Positions 32,541 through 41,169 of a stretch of DNA of 64,000 nucleotides are shown one piece after another. Position 1 is the stretch's first letter. Each line of letters opens with the position of its first letter. The notes beneath the pieces were generated by a model, which searched no databases, was not told the DNA's origin, and saw only the letters and a list, made by a program, of their open reading frames with translations. The stretch spans positions 248,001 through 312,000 of the forward strand of contig JAXMCK010000005.1 in the NCBI GenBank assembly GCA_046349395.1, read 5' to 3'. This stretch comes from JAXMCK01 sp046349395. Lineage in GTDB: Bacteria > Pseudomonadota > Alphaproteobacteria > Geminicoccales > Geminicoccaceae. The position numbers and the translations under genes were made by a program.

Positions 32541-33542
32541 ATGCCCATGTCCGAGACCTTCCGCGCCGTCCTGCTCGACCAAGCCGACGGCAAGACCACG
32601 GCCCGCATCGCCGACATGCCGGTCGCTTCGCTGCCCGAGGGCGACGTGCTGGTCGACGTCGCCTACTCGACGCTGAACTACAAGGACGGGCTCGCGATCA
32701 CCGGGGCGGGCAAGATCATCCGCCAGTTCCCCTTCGTGCCGGGCGTCGACTTTTCCGGCCGCGTCGCCGCCTCCGACAACCCCGCCTTCAAGCCCGGCGA
32801 CGAGGTCGTGCTGACCGGCTGGGGCGTCGGCGAGCGGCACTGGGGCGGCCTCGCCCAGAAGGCCCGCGTGAAGGGCGACTGGCTGGTGCCGCTGCCGAAG
32901 GGCCTGACGCTGAAACGCGCCATGGCGATCGGTACGGCCGGTTTCACCGCCATGCTGGCTGTCGAGATGCTGGCCGAGCAGGGCATCACGCCCGAGCGCG
33001 GCGAAGTCGTCGTCACCGGTGCCGCCGGCGGTGTGGGCAGCATCGCCGTGGCCCTTCTCGCCAAGCGCGGCTTCAAGGTGGCGGCCGTGTCCGGCCGGCC
33101 CGAGTTGGCGGACGAACTGCGCCGCCTCGGTGCCGCCGAGATCCTCGACCGCAAGACCTTCTCCGAGCCTTCGAAGGCGCCGCTCGACAGCGCCCGTTGG
33201 GCCGCTGCGATCGACAATGTCGGCGGGACCACGCTGGCCGGCCTCCTGCGCGGCATGCAGCAGCGGGGCGTCGTCGCGGCTTGCGGCAATGCGGGCGGCG
33301 TGGCGCTGGAGACGACCGTCTTCCCGTTCATCCTCCGCGGCGTGCGCCTCGTCGGCATCGACTCGGTCTACCAGCCGGCCGAGCCTCGTCTCCGCGCGTG
33401 GCAGAGCCTCGTCACCGAGCTCGATCCAGACCTCCTCGACTCGATCACGGAGGTCATCCCTCTGGCCGCGGTGCCCGAGGCCGCCGGCCGGTTCCTGAAG
33501 GGCGCGGTGCAGGGACGCCTCGTTGTCGACGTCGCCGCGTAG
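32541..33542 (+). CDS. acuI: acryloyl-CoA reductase / YhdH-type oxidoreductase
   Basis: 333 aa medium-chain dehydrogenase/reductase without zinc ligands. The YhdH/AcuI signature is present: TLNYKDGLAITG, FPFVPGVDFSGRV, VLTGWGVGERHWGGLAQ, NADP-binding VTGAAGGVGSIAVALL, and IDSVYQP near the C-terminus. AcuI reduces toxic acryloyl-CoA to propionyl-CoA with NADPH; homologues act on related enones. Two ATGs lie two codons apart (32541, 32547), and either may be used. Divergent from dctQM. Confidence 0.82.
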   Translation: MPMSETFRAVLLDQADGKTTARIADMPVASLPEGDVLVDVAYSTLNYKDGLAITGAGKIIRQFPFVPGVDFSGRVAASDNPAFKPGDEVVLTGWGVGERHWGGLAQKARVKGDWLVPLPKGLTLKRAMAIGTAGFTAMLAVEMLAEQGITPERGEVVVTGAAGGVGSIAVALLAKRGFKVAAVSGRPELADELRRLGAAEILDRKTFSEPSKAPLDSARWAAAIDNVGGTTLAGLLRGMQQRGVVAACGNAGGVALETTVFPFILRGVRLVGIDSVYQPAEPRLRAWQSLVTELDPDLLDSITEVIPLAAVPEAAGRFLKGAVQGRLVVDVAA

Positions 33543-33620
33543 CCGTCGGCGGCGTCGCATTGCACGAACATCGAGCCGTGTTATAAGTCCTGTGCGCGAG
33601 AAACGCGTCCTACCGCGATC

Positions 33621-34067
33621 ATGATCTTTAAAATTCTCGTCATCAACGGACCGAACCTCAACCTGCTCGGCGAGCGGGAACCTCAAGTCTACGGCACCAC
33701 GACTCTCGCGGACATCGAGCGGTCCTGCGAGACGAAGGCGGCCGAATGCGGACTCGCGGTCGATTTCCGGCAGAGCAACCACGAGGGCCAGCTGATCGAC
33801 TGGATCCACGAGGCCCGGCGCGAAGCCAAGGGCATCGTCATCAATGCCGGCGCCTACACGCACACCTCGGTGGCCCTGCACGATGCGCTGGCCGCATTCG
33901 ATGGCCCGGTGATCGAGGTGCACCTGTCGAACGTGTTCAAGCGCGAGCCCTTCCGACACCACTCCTACATCTCGCCCGTCGCGACGGGCGTCATCTGCGG
34001 GCTAGGACCCGCGGTCTACACCCTGGCGCTGGAGGCCCTGGCAGCACGGCTCGCCGAGTCGCGCTGA
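33621..34067 (+). CDS. aroQ: 3-dehydroquinate dehydratase, type II
   Basis: 148 aa, normal length. ILVINGPNLNLLGEREPQVYG opens the protein with the catalytic Arg/Tyr loop; NHEGQLIDWIHEA, NAGAYTHTSVALHDAL and EVHLSNVFKREPFRHHSYIS hold the catalytic His and substrate ligands. Third step of the shikimate pathway. As in many alphaproteobacteria it directly precedes accB-accC (35-bp gap), forming one operon. Confidence 0.94.
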   Translation: MIFKILVINGPNLNLLGEREPQVYGTTTLADIERSCETKAAECGLAVDFRQSNHEGQLIDWIHEARREAKGIVINAGAYTHTSVALHDALAAFDGPVIEVHLSNVFKREPFRHHSYISPVATGVICGLGPAVYTLALEALAARLAESR

Positions 34068-34102
34068 CCAGCGCACGCGCCCGCAAGGACCCGAACCAGA
34101 AG

Positions 34103-34567
34103 ATGGCCAAGCTCGACATCGATACCGCGTTCGTTGAGAAGCTCGCGGAGCTCCTGCAGCGGACCGGCCTCACGGAAATCGAGATCTGTCAGGCGGATAC
34201 CCGGATCCGGGTGGCGAAGCAGGTCCAGACGGCGGCCATCGAATATGTGACCGCACCCGCACGCGCAGCGACATCCGGCCCGGCCGCAGCGGCCGCACCG
34301 GAGCAGGCCTCGGCCGCGCCGGACGCGGCCCATCCGGGTACGGTCACCTCGCCCATGGTCGGCACCGCCTATCTGAGCCCGGAACCCGGTGCGGCGCACT
34401 ACGTCCAGCCTGGCGACACCGTGCGCGAGGGCCAGACCCTGCTGATCATCGAGGCCATGAAGGTGATGAACTCGATCCGCGCCCCGCGCGCCGGTCGGGT
34501 CACCAAGGTGTTCGTCGAGAACGCGGCACCCGTCGAGTACGGCGAGCCCCTCATGATCATCGAGTGA
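34103..34567 (+). CDS. accB: biotin carboxyl carrier protein of acetyl-CoA carboxylase
   Basis: 154 aa. A short N-terminal helical part (1-40) is followed by an Ala/Pro-rich linker (~50-75) and the biotinyl domain (~76-154), with the biotin-accepting Lys K120 in EAMKVMNSI and the thumb region SPMVGTAYLSPEPG. Carries carboxybiotin between AccC and the carboxyltransferase. The ATG at 34103 matches the family start; the frame continues upstream through aroQ without coding meaning. accC follows after 7 bp. Confidence 0.93.
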   Translation: MAKLDIDTAFVEKLAELLQRTGLTEIEICQADTRIRVAKQVQTAAIEYVTAPARAATSGPAAAAAPEQASAAPDAAHPGTVTSPMVGTAYLSPEPGAAHYVQPGDTVREGQTLLIIEAMKVMNSIRAPRAGRVTKVFVENAAPVEYGEPLMIIE

Positions 34568-34574
34568 GCCGGCC

Positions 34575-35921
34575 TTGTTCAGCAAGATCCTGATCGCCAA
34601 CCGGGGCGAGATCGCCCTGCGGGTCCTGCGGGCCTGCCGCGAGATGGGCATCGGCACCGTGGCCGTGCACTCGACCGCGGACGCGACCGCGATGCATGTC
34701 CGCCTCGCCGACGAGAGCGTGTGCATCGGCCCGCCGCAGGCCGCACAGTCCTATCTGAGCCCGCTTTCGATCCTGGCCGCGGCCGAAATCACCGGCGCTG
34801 AAGCGATCCATCCGGGCTATGGCTTCCTGTCCGAGAATGCCGACTTCGCCCAGATGGTCGAGGATCACGGCCTCACCTTCATCGGCCCGACGCCCGAGCA
34901 TATCCAGGTGATGGGCGACAAGATTCGGGCGAAGGCCACCGCGCGCGAGCTGGGCATCCCGGTCGTCCCGGGCAGCGACGGCCCGGTCGCGACCGAGGCC
35001 GAGGCCGCGGCCCTGGCCCAGGACATGGGCTACCCCGTCCTGATCAAGGCCGTCTCCGGCGGCGGCGGTCGCGGCATGAAGGTGGTGCACGACGGCGACC
35101 AGCTCGTCGAGGCCTACAACATGGCCCGCAACGAGGCCCGTGCCGGCTTCGGCGACGACCGGGTCTACCTCGAAAAGTATCTCGACCACCCGCGCCACAT
35201 CGAGATCCAGGTCATCGGCGACGGCCGCGGCCACGCGCTCCACCTGGGCGAGCGCGACTGCTCCCTGCAACGGCGCCACCAGAAGGTCGTCGAGGAGGCC
35301 CCCTCCACCGTACTCGACGAGGCCGAGAGGAAGCGCATCGGCACCGTCGTCGCAGATGCCATGCGCAAGCTCCGCTACCGTGGTGTCGGCACGGTCGAGT
35401 TCCTCTTCCAGGACGGCCAGTTCTACTTCATCGAGATGAACACTCGACTCCAGGTCGAGCATCCGGTGACCGAGCTGATAACGGGCATCGACCTCGTGCG
35501 GGCGCAGATCGAGGTCGCCGCCGGCCTGCCACTGCACCTCCGCCAGGAGGACGTGAAGATCGACGGCCACGCGATCGAGGTCCGCATAAACGCCGAGGAC
35601 CCGCGCACGCTGATGCCCTCGCCCGGCAAGGTCACGGCCTACCACGCCCCGGGCGGCCCCGGCGTGCGCGTCGATTCGGCGATCTATGCCGGCTACACCG
35701 TGCCCCCTTTCTACGACAGCCTGATCGCCAAGCTGATCGTGCACGACGTCGACCGTGCCGCCTGCATCCGCCGCCTGGAGCGGGCGCTGGCCGAGTGCGT
35801 GATCGACGGCATCCCCAGCAGCATCGCGTTGCTGCGCGCCATCCTCGACACCGACGACATGCGCGACGGCGCCTACGACACCGGCTGGCTCGGCCGCTTC
35901 CTCGCCGGCTGGAGCGGCTGA
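34575..35921 (+). CDS. accC: biotin carboxylase
   Basis: 448 aa, TTG start (MFSKILIANRGEIALRVLRAC). ATP-grasp enzyme: VKAVSGGGGRGMKVV glycine loop, ERDCSLQRRHQKVVEEAP, and EMNTRLQVEHPVTE with the catalytic Glu/Asn/Arg. C-terminal domain ends normally. Carboxylates biotin on AccB. The rare TTG start and close spacing suggest expression coupled to accB. Confidence 0.94.
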   Translation: MFSKILIANRGEIALRVLRACREMGIGTVAVHSTADATAMHVRLADESVCIGPPQAAQSYLSPLSILAAAEITGAEAIHPGYGFLSENADFAQMVEDHGLTFIGPTPEHIQVMGDKIRAKATARELGIPVVPGSDGPVATEAEAAALAQDMGYPVLIKAVSGGGGRGMKVVHDGDQLVEAYNMARNEARAGFGDDRVYLEKYLDHPRHIEIQVIGDGRGHALHLGERDCSLQRRHQKVVEEAPSTVLDEAERKRIGTVVADAMRKLRYRGVGTVEFLFQDGQFYFIEMNTRLQVEHPVTELITGIDLVRAQIEVAAGLPLHLRQEDVKIDGHAIEVRINAEDPRTLMPSPGKVTAYHAPGGPGVRVDSAIYAGYTVPPFYDSLIAKLIVHDVDRAACIRRLERALAECVIDGIPSSIALLRAILDTDDMRDGAYDTGWLGRFLAGWSG

Positions 35922-35929
35922 GGGCGCAC

Positions 35930-36634
35930 GTGGTCGCGCTGACACCGGAGCTGCTGCTCGGTGCCTATCAGGCCGGCATCTTTCCCATGGCCGACGAGGG
36001 CGATCAGCCGACTGTCCACTGGATCGACCCGCGCCGCCGGGGCGTCATCCCGCTCGACGCCTTCCACGTCCCGCGCAGCCTGCAGAAGACGCTCCGCCGC
36101 GGTGCCTTCGAGCTGCGCTGCGACACCGATTTCCGGGCGGTGATCACGGCCTGCGCCGAGCCGACCGAGGAGCGCGAGCGCACCTGGCTGAACCGCGAGC
36201 TGATCGACCTCTACTGCCGGGTGCACCAGCTGGGCTGTGCCCACTCGGTCGAGGCCTGGCAGGAGGGCCGGCTCGTCGGCGGCCTCTACGGCATCCATCT
36301 CGGTGCCGCCTATTTCGGCGAGAGCATGTTCAGCCGTGTGCGCGACGCCAGCAAGGTAGCCCTGGTGGAGCTGGTAGGCCGCCTCCGCGCCGCCGGCTTC
36401 AAGCTGCTCGACACGCAGTTCGTCACCGACCACCTCACGACGTTCGGCTGCATCGAGATCAGCCGGGCCGAGTATCGCCGCTGCCTCGCCGAGGCCCTGC
36501 GCATCGCGGCGACGTTCCCGACCGATGCCGGTGTCTACTGGGGCTTGGCGCTCGGCACCGGGTCGAGCGGCGGCGGCTCGGGCTCGGTGTTCTCGAACTG
36601 CGGCTCGGCGCACTCGACGACCCAGACGTCGTAG
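35930..36634 (+). CDS. aat: leucyl/phenylalanyl-tRNA-protein transferase
   Basis: 234 aa, starting at GTG 35930, 8 bp after accC. Family motifs: LLLGAYQAGIFPMADEG, HWIDPRRRGVIPLDAFH, LGAAYFGESMFSR, and LLDTQFVTDHL. Transfers Leu/Phe to N-terminal Lys/Arg for the N-degron pathway, complementing bpt upstream. The conserved domain ends around ATFPTDAGVYW; the last ~30 residues are Gly/Ser-rich and lie antisense to the 3' end of the DUF2155 gene, so they look like read-through rather than conserved protein. Confidence 0.9.
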   Translation: MVALTPELLLGAYQAGIFPMADEGDQPTVHWIDPRRRGVIPLDAFHVPRSLQKTLRRGAFELRCDTDFRAVITACAEPTEERERTWLNRELIDLYCRVHQLGCAHSVEAWQEGRLVGGLYGIHLGAAYFGESMFSRVRDASKVALVELVGRLRAAGFKLLDTQFVTDHLTTFGCIEISRAEYRRCLAEALRIAATFPTDAGVYWGLALGTGSSGGGSGSVFSNCGSAHSTTQTS

Positions 36635-36969
36635 ATTGGGTCCTCCAGCGCGTTCAGACCGGGGCTGGAGGCGAACATCCAGCCCGAGAACAGCATCTTC
36701 TGGGCACCGTCGCGCAGATCCCGGATCTCGAGGAAGGCTGCACTCTCGGGGGCCTCCGTCGGCGGGGTCGTCAGGCAGGCACGGGGTGTTATCCCGAGCG
36801 TACCGAAGACGAGCTGCTCGCCGAGCTTCGCCGTCGCCTTGCTCACGCGCGCGGTGATTTTGTCCAGCTCCTGCAGGACGACCGCTCCGTTCGGCAGCAC
36901 CGGCCCATCGGCCCGTGCCGTCCCTGCGACGGTGCAGGCCGCCACGACCAGGGCTGCTGCGAGCCTCAT
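36535..36969 (-). CDS. DUF2155 secreted protein
   Basis: 144 aa with signal peptide MRLAAALVVAACTVAGTARA. The mature part contains the DUF2155 core: VLQELDKITARVSKATAKLGE, FGTLGITPRACLTTPPTEAPESAAFLEI, LFSGWMFASSPGLNALEDPIYDVWVVEC. It is alphaproteobacteria-specific and usually found in this accBC-aat-mlaD neighbourhood. The ATG overlaps the mlaD stop by four bases. The 3' 100 bp overlap aat on the other strand. Function unknown; envelope-related by context. Confidence 0.85.
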   Translation of the reverse strand: MRLAAALVVAACTVAGTARADGPVLPNGAVVLQELDKITARVSKATAKLGEQLVFGTLGITPRACLTTPPTEAPESAAFLEIRDLRDGAQKMLFSGWMFASSPGLNALEDPIYDVWVVECAEPQFENTEPEPPPLDPVPSAKPQ

Positions 36970-37466
36970 TGCAGCGGCTGGTCCGCTGCCGCGGGCGGCT
37001 GAGCTTCCTTCGAGGTACCCGACCCTGCGCCCTGGCCGAAGACGAAGCGGCTGACGAGGTCCTCCAGGTTCATCGACGACTGGGTCAGCGTGATCTGCCC
37101 CCCGTCGGCCAGCATCTTGTCCTCGGCACCCGGTGCCAGGGAGAGATATTTGCCGCCCAGCAGGCTGGAGCTGGTCACCACGGCCGAGCTGTCCGACGGC
37201 AGCTCGATGCCGTTGTTGACGCTGAAGCGCACGCGCGCCCGGTAGGTCTGTGGGTCGAGGTCCTGGCCCAGCACCTTGCCGACCTTGATGCCGCTGATCT
37301 TGACGTCGGCACCCACGTCGAGCCCGTCCACCCGGTCGAACGCCGCCGTCAGCGTGTAGCCGGTCGGCGTGCTGACGCTGCTGCGGGTGTAGGCGTAGAC
37401 GAAGAAGCCGATGGCCACCGCCAGCACGACGGCTCCGAGCACGGTTTCGACGACGTTGCGCGACAT
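36966..37466 (-). CDS. mlaD: MlaD-type MCE domain protein
   Basis: 166 aa. One N-terminal membrane helix (about 8-27) then a single MCE domain: YTLTAAFDRVDGLDVGADVKISGIKVGKV, and SSSLLGGKYLSLAPG. The C-terminal ~25 residues are polar. MlaD forms a periplasmic hexamer with the MlaFEB ABC transporter, moving phospholipids between membranes. mlaE and mlaF are not in the window. Overlaps DUF2155 by four bases and follows ftsY by 21 bp. Confidence 0.87.
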   Translation of the reverse strand: MSRNVVETVLGAVVLAVAIGFFVYAYTRSSVSTPTGYTLTAAFDRVDGLDVGADVKISGIKVGKVLGQDLDPQTYRARVRFSVNNGIELPSDSSAVVTSSSLLGGKYLSLAPGAEDKMLADGGQITLTQSSMNLEDLVSRFVFGQGAGSGTSKEAQPPAAADQPLQ

Positions 37467-37487
37467 CGGTCCTCGCGGAAGGTTGGC

Positions 37488-38408
37488 TCAGGCGTCCTCG
37501 AGGCCGAGCAGCGCCCGGCCGTAGGCCTGGGCCTCGAACGGGCGGAGATCGTCGATGCTCTCGCCGACGCCGATCGCGTGCACCGGCAGCCCGAACCGCC
37601 GCGCCAGTGCCACGACGACGCCACCCTTAGCGGTCCCGTCGAGCTTCGTCACGATCAGGCCGCTGATGTCGACGATGCTCTTGAAGGTCTCGACCTGGGC
37701 GTGGGCGTTCTGCCCCGTCGTGGCGTCCAGGATCAGCACCGTGTCGTGCGGGGCCTCGGGATCGAGCTTCTTGATCACCCGGATGATCTTGCTCAGCTCG
37801 TCCATCAGCACCTGCTTGTTGTGCAGGCGCCCGGCGGTGTCGATCAGCAGCAGGTCCGCACCCTCGGCCTGCGCCTTCTGCAGCGCCTCGAAGGCGAGCC
37901 CGGCCGGATCGGCGTTCTCCTTGCCGCGGATCACCGGCACGCCGTTGCGCCTGCCCCAGACCTCGAGCTGCTCGACGGCCGCGGCCCGGAACGTGTCGCA
38001 GGCGGCCAGCACCACCTTCAGCCCGGCTTGCGTCGCCTGCTTGGCAAGCTTGCCGATGGTCGTCGTCTTGCCGGTGCCGTTCACCCCGCAGATCAGCACC
38101 ACCTGCGGGTGGAACACGTCGCGGTGCGGCAGCGGCGAGGCGTACGGCGCCAGGATCGCCGCGATCTGGTCGGCCAGAACACCCTTCACCTCGGCGTCGG
38201 TGACCTCCTTGCCGAAGCGGTCCTTGGCCAGCGCCTGCACCATCTCGGCCGAGGTGTCGACGCCGAGATCGGCCATGATCAGGGCTTCTTCCAGCTCGTC
38301 CAGCGCCTCCTGGTCGAGCTTCTTCTTCTTGACCACCGCCACGATGCGCTCGGCGAGAGCGCTCGACGAGCGGGTCAGGCCGGCCTTGAGCCGCTGGAAC
38401 CAGGACAT
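37488..38408 (-). CDS. ftsY: signal recognition particle receptor
   Basis: 306 aa. Short N-terminal region (no long acidic A domain), N domain helices to ~95, then the G domain: GVNGTGKTTTIGKLA (G1), DTFRAAAVEQLEVW, LLIDTAGRLHNKQVLMDEL, TKLDGTAKGG, and GVGESIDDLRPF at the end. SRP GTPase that docks Ffh-ribosome complexes to the membrane. Encoded in the order dapF-mtaB-ftsY, typical for alphaproteobacteria. Its partner ffh is at 43650. Confidence 0.94.
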   Translation of the reverse strand: MSWFQRLKAGLTRSSSALAERIVAVVKKKKLDQEALDELEEALIMADLGVDTSAEMVQALAKDRFGKEVTDAEVKGVLADQIAAILAPYASPLPHRDVFHPQVVLICGVNGTGKTTTIGKLAKQATQAGLKVVLAACDTFRAAAVEQLEVWGRRNGVPVIRGKENADPAGLAFEALQKAQAEGADLLLIDTAGRLHNKQVLMDELSKIIRVIKKLDPEAPHDTVLILDATTGQNAHAQVETFKSIVDISGLIVTKLDGTAKGGVVVALARRFGLPVHAIGVGESIDDLRPFEAQAYGRALLGLEDA

Positions 38409-38413
38409 GGGCG

Positions 38414-39673
38414 TCAGGCCGCCACGCCGACGAGCATCCCGGCATCGACCGAGGCCGGCACCGCGCTGACGATCGCACCCTCGGGGGCTGTCGCCTCCGG
38501 AAAGCGGAAGAGCGCGAAGTGCTCCGTGTGCCCGCGCCCGCCCTTCTCGACCAGCACCTGCTGCCGCTGGCCGAGTTGCCGGGCCAGGAACCGCTCCAGC
38601 GCCTCCTCGCCTTTAGCGCGCAGGCGGGCGGCGCGCTCCTTGCGCACCTCCTTCGGCACCTGCGGCATCCGGGCGGCCGGCGTGCCGGGGCGGGCGGAGA
38701 ACGGGAAGACGTGGAGGAAGCCGAGGCCCGCCTCCTCGATGATGTCGAGCGACCGCTGGAACATGTCCTCCGTTTCGGTCGGAAAGCCGGCGATGATGTC
38801 GGCACCCAGCGCAAGATCGGGGCGCACCGCGCGCAGCCGACGGGCGAGCCCGATCGCATCGGCCCGCAAATGCCGCCGCTTCATCCGCTTCAGCACCATG
38901 TCGTCACCGGCCTGCAGGCTCAGATGCAGATGCGGCATCAGCCGGGTCTCCTCCGCCATCGCGGCTTCGAGGTCGTCGTCGACCTCGGCCGGATCGATCG
39001 AAGAGATCCGCAGGCGCGGCAGTTCCGGCACCTCGCGCAGAATGGTCCTGACGAGGCGTCCGAGCAGCGGGGTGCCGTCGAGGTCGCGGCCAAAGGAGGT
39101 GAGATCCACACCCGTCAGCACGACCTCGCGATAGCCGTTCGCCACCAGTGTCCGCACCTGCCCCACGATCTCGGCCGGCGGCAGGCTGCGGCTCGGGCCG
39201 CGGCCGAAGGGGATGATGCAGAAGGTGCAGCGATGATCGCAGCCCTGCTGCACCTGCACGAAGGCCCGAGTCCGCCCGTCGAAGCCGTCGACGAGGTGCG
39301 AGGCCGTCTCGCGCAGGGCCATGATGTCGCCGACCTCGACGCGCGGTGCGGTGCCGGCGAGTGCGGCCCAGGTCTCCGCCCGCAGCTTCTCGGCATTGCC
39401 GACGACATGGTCGACCTCGGGCAGCGCCGCGTAGGCACCGCTGGCGATCTGAGCGCTGCAGCCGGTGACGACGATCCGGGCCTCCGGATGCTCACGCCGC
39501 GCCCGGCGTATGGCCTGCCGCGCCTGCCGCTCGGCCTCGGCCGTGACGGCACAGGTGTGCACCACCACGGCGTCGCGCAGGCCGGCGGCCACCGCGTGCC
39601 GGCGGATCACCTCCGACTCGACGAGGTTCAACCGGCAGCCGAAGGTCACGATCTGCGGCTCGTCGAGGCTCAT
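38414..39673 (-). CDS. mtaB: tRNA t6A37 methylthiotransferase
   Basis: 419 aa from ATG 39673, overlapping the dapF stop (ATGA). MiaB-like radical-SAM methylthiotransferase: N-terminal UPF0004 domain with Cys in TFGCRLN, VVHTCAVT and VVTGCSAQ for one Fe-S cluster; radical-SAM C-x3-C-x2-C in QGCDHRCTFCIIPFGRG; C-terminal TRAM-like region. VNTCAVT/TGCSAQ variants and length match MtaB, which makes ms2t6A, rather than MiaB. In-frame codons upstream (three) are also possible starts. Confidence 0.88.
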   Translation of the reverse strand: MSLDEPQIVTFGCRLNLVESEVIRRHAVAAGLRDAVVVHTCAVTAEAERQARQAIRRARREHPEARIVVTGCSAQIASGAYAALPEVDHVVGNAEKLRAETWAALAGTAPRVEVGDIMALRETASHLVDGFDGRTRAFVQVQQGCDHRCTFCIIPFGRGPSRSLPPAEIVGQVRTLVANGYREVVLTGVDLTSFGRDLDGTPLLGRLVRTILREVPELPRLRISSIDPAEVDDDLEAAMAEETRLMPHLHLSLQAGDDMVLKRMKRRHLRADAIGLARRLRAVRPDLALGADIIAGFPTETEDMFQRSLDIIEEAGLGFLHVFPFSARPGTPAARMPQVPKEVRKERAARLRAKGEEALERFLARQLGQRQQVLVEKGGRGHTEHFALFRFPEATAPEGAIVSAVPASVDAGMLVGVAA

Positions 39674-40500
39674 GCCGCCCACGTCTCGGGATCAAGGGTG
39701 CCGCTGCAGACATGGGCCGCCGGCCCCGTCATCTGCACCGGCCCGGAGCCGCTCCAGGCGATCTCCAGCTCGCCGCCGTCGACCTCGATCACCGCCCAGT
39801 CGAACATCAGCTCCCGCCGCACGGCCGCCACGAAGCAGGCGCAGGCACCGCTCCCGCAGGCCTGCGTCAGTCCCGCCCCGCGCTCATAGACCCGCAGCCG
39901 GATATGGTGCGGCCCCTTCACTTCCGCGAAGCCGACATTGACCCCTTCCGGGAACATCGGCTGGCTCTGGACGAAGACGCCCAGTTCCTCGACGTCGAGC
40001 CGGTCGAGCCCCTCGACGAAGAAGACGGCGTGCGGGTTCCCCATGCTGACCGCCACCGGCGGCGGCAGCACGCCGAGGCTCAGCGGCACGTACAGCGTGT
40101 CGCACTCCTGGGCGAGCGGGATGTCGGTCCAGGCGAAACGCGGCTCGGCCATCGCCACCGTATAGGCGTCGCTGCCCGACGCCGAGGCGGTCAGCGTGCC
40201 GCCCGAGGTGAGGAGCTTGAGCTCCGGCGAGCCGCCCTCGGCGAGCAGCAGCCGGGCCGCACAGCGCGTACCGTTGCCGCAGGCCCCCGCCTCGCCGCCG
40301 TCGGGATTGAAGAAGCGCAAGCGCGCATCGGCCGTCGCGTCGCCTTCGATGAGGATCAGCTGGTCGAACCCCACGCCACGATGCCGGTCGCCGATCGCCC
40401 GGATCTGGCGCACGCCCAGGTCGACCGGCACGGCACGGGCGTCGACCACGACGAAGTCGTTGCCGAGCCCATGCATCTTGTGGAAGGCGAGGCGGCTCAT
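39670..40500 (-). CDS. dapF: diaminopimelate epimerase
   Basis: 276 aa from ATG at 40500 (MSRLAFHKMHGLGNDFVVVDAR). The two catalytic cysteines lie in GACGNGTRCAARLL and TQACGSGACACFVA, and the NPHAVFFVE region is present. Interconverts LL- and meso-diaminopimelate for lysine and peptidoglycan. The frame extends 27 codons upstream to 40581, but that part lacks similarity and would run into the promoter shared with the divergent Uma2 gene. Confidence 0.94.
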   Translation of the reverse strand: MSRLAFHKMHGLGNDFVVVDARAVPVDLGVRQIRAIGDRHRGVGFDQLILIEGDATADARLRFFNPDGGEAGACGNGTRCAARLLLAEGGSPELKLLTSGGTLTASASGSDAYTVAMAEPRFAWTDIPLAQECDTLYVPLSLGVLPPPVAVSMGNPHAVFFVEGLDRLDVEELGVFVQSQPMFPEGVNVGFAEVKGPHHIRLRVYERGAGLTQACGSGACACFVAAVRRELMFDWAVIEVDGGELEIAWSGSGPVQMTGPAAHVCSGTLDPETWAA

Positions 40501-40574
40501 GCGCCCCAGATAAGGGCACCACCCCGCACTGGCAACGTCGGCCACTCGCGGTAAGATCAAGCTGTGGAGTAGCC

Positions 40575-41126
40575 ATGGCACAGCCGGTACCCAGCGACGA
40601 TCAGGTGACCGTCTCGGAGTTCCTCGGGCGCACCTGGCCGGGGGAATGGTGGCACGAGCTGGTGGAGGGCCGGGTCGTCGCCATGAACCCGCCGCGCGCG
40701 GCGCACGCGCGTCTCGTGAGCCTCGTCGGCAGCGCCCTGGAGCGCCGCCTTCCGCCCGGCTGCGGCGTCTATGTGGGCGGCGGGGCCGTGCGGGCGGGCG
40801 ACGACAGGAACTACCGCGTCCCCGACCTCTCGGTGGCGTGCGGCACCGTCGGTCAGGCGTGGGTCGACGAACCGGTCCTCATCATCGAGATCCTGTCGCC
40901 ATCGACGGCCAAGCTCGATGCCGGCTCCAAGCTCGCCTTTTACCGCTCGCTGCCGTCGGTGCAGGAGATCCTGCTCGTCGCCAGCGACCGGCGGCACTGC
41001 GAGCTGCAGCAGCGCGAAGGCGAGCGCTGGATCATCCGTGACCTGATCGGCTCGGCCGTGATCGAGCTGCGCTCGATCGGCGCCGCTATTCCACTCGACG
41101 AGATCTACACCGCTCTGGAGCTCTGA
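40575..41126 (+). CDS. Uma2-family (PD-(D/E)XK-like) protein
   Basis: 183 aa. Uma2 fold: WWHELVEGRVVAMNPPRAAHARL, then YRVPDLSVACG with the Asp, PVLIIEILSPSTAKLDAGSKLAFYRSLPSVQEILLVASD with the Glu and Lys of the nuclease-like site. Divergent from dapF with 74 bp between. Distinct in sequence from the his-operon Uma2, so not a recent duplicate. Biological function of the family is unclear despite the nuclease fold. Confidence 0.8.
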   Translation: MAQPVPSDDQVTVSEFLGRTWPGEWWHELVEGRVVAMNPPRAAHARLVSLVGSALERRLPPGCGVYVGGGAVRAGDDRNYRVPDLSVACGTVGQAWVDEPVLIIEILSPSTAKLDAGSKLAFYRSLPSVQEILLVASDRRHCELQQREGERWIIRDLIGSAVIELRSIGAAIPLDEIYTALEL

Positions 41127-41169
41127 GGCTTCGAGCAAGACTGATGGAGCGGTGCCCGCCTCGCGCTGG

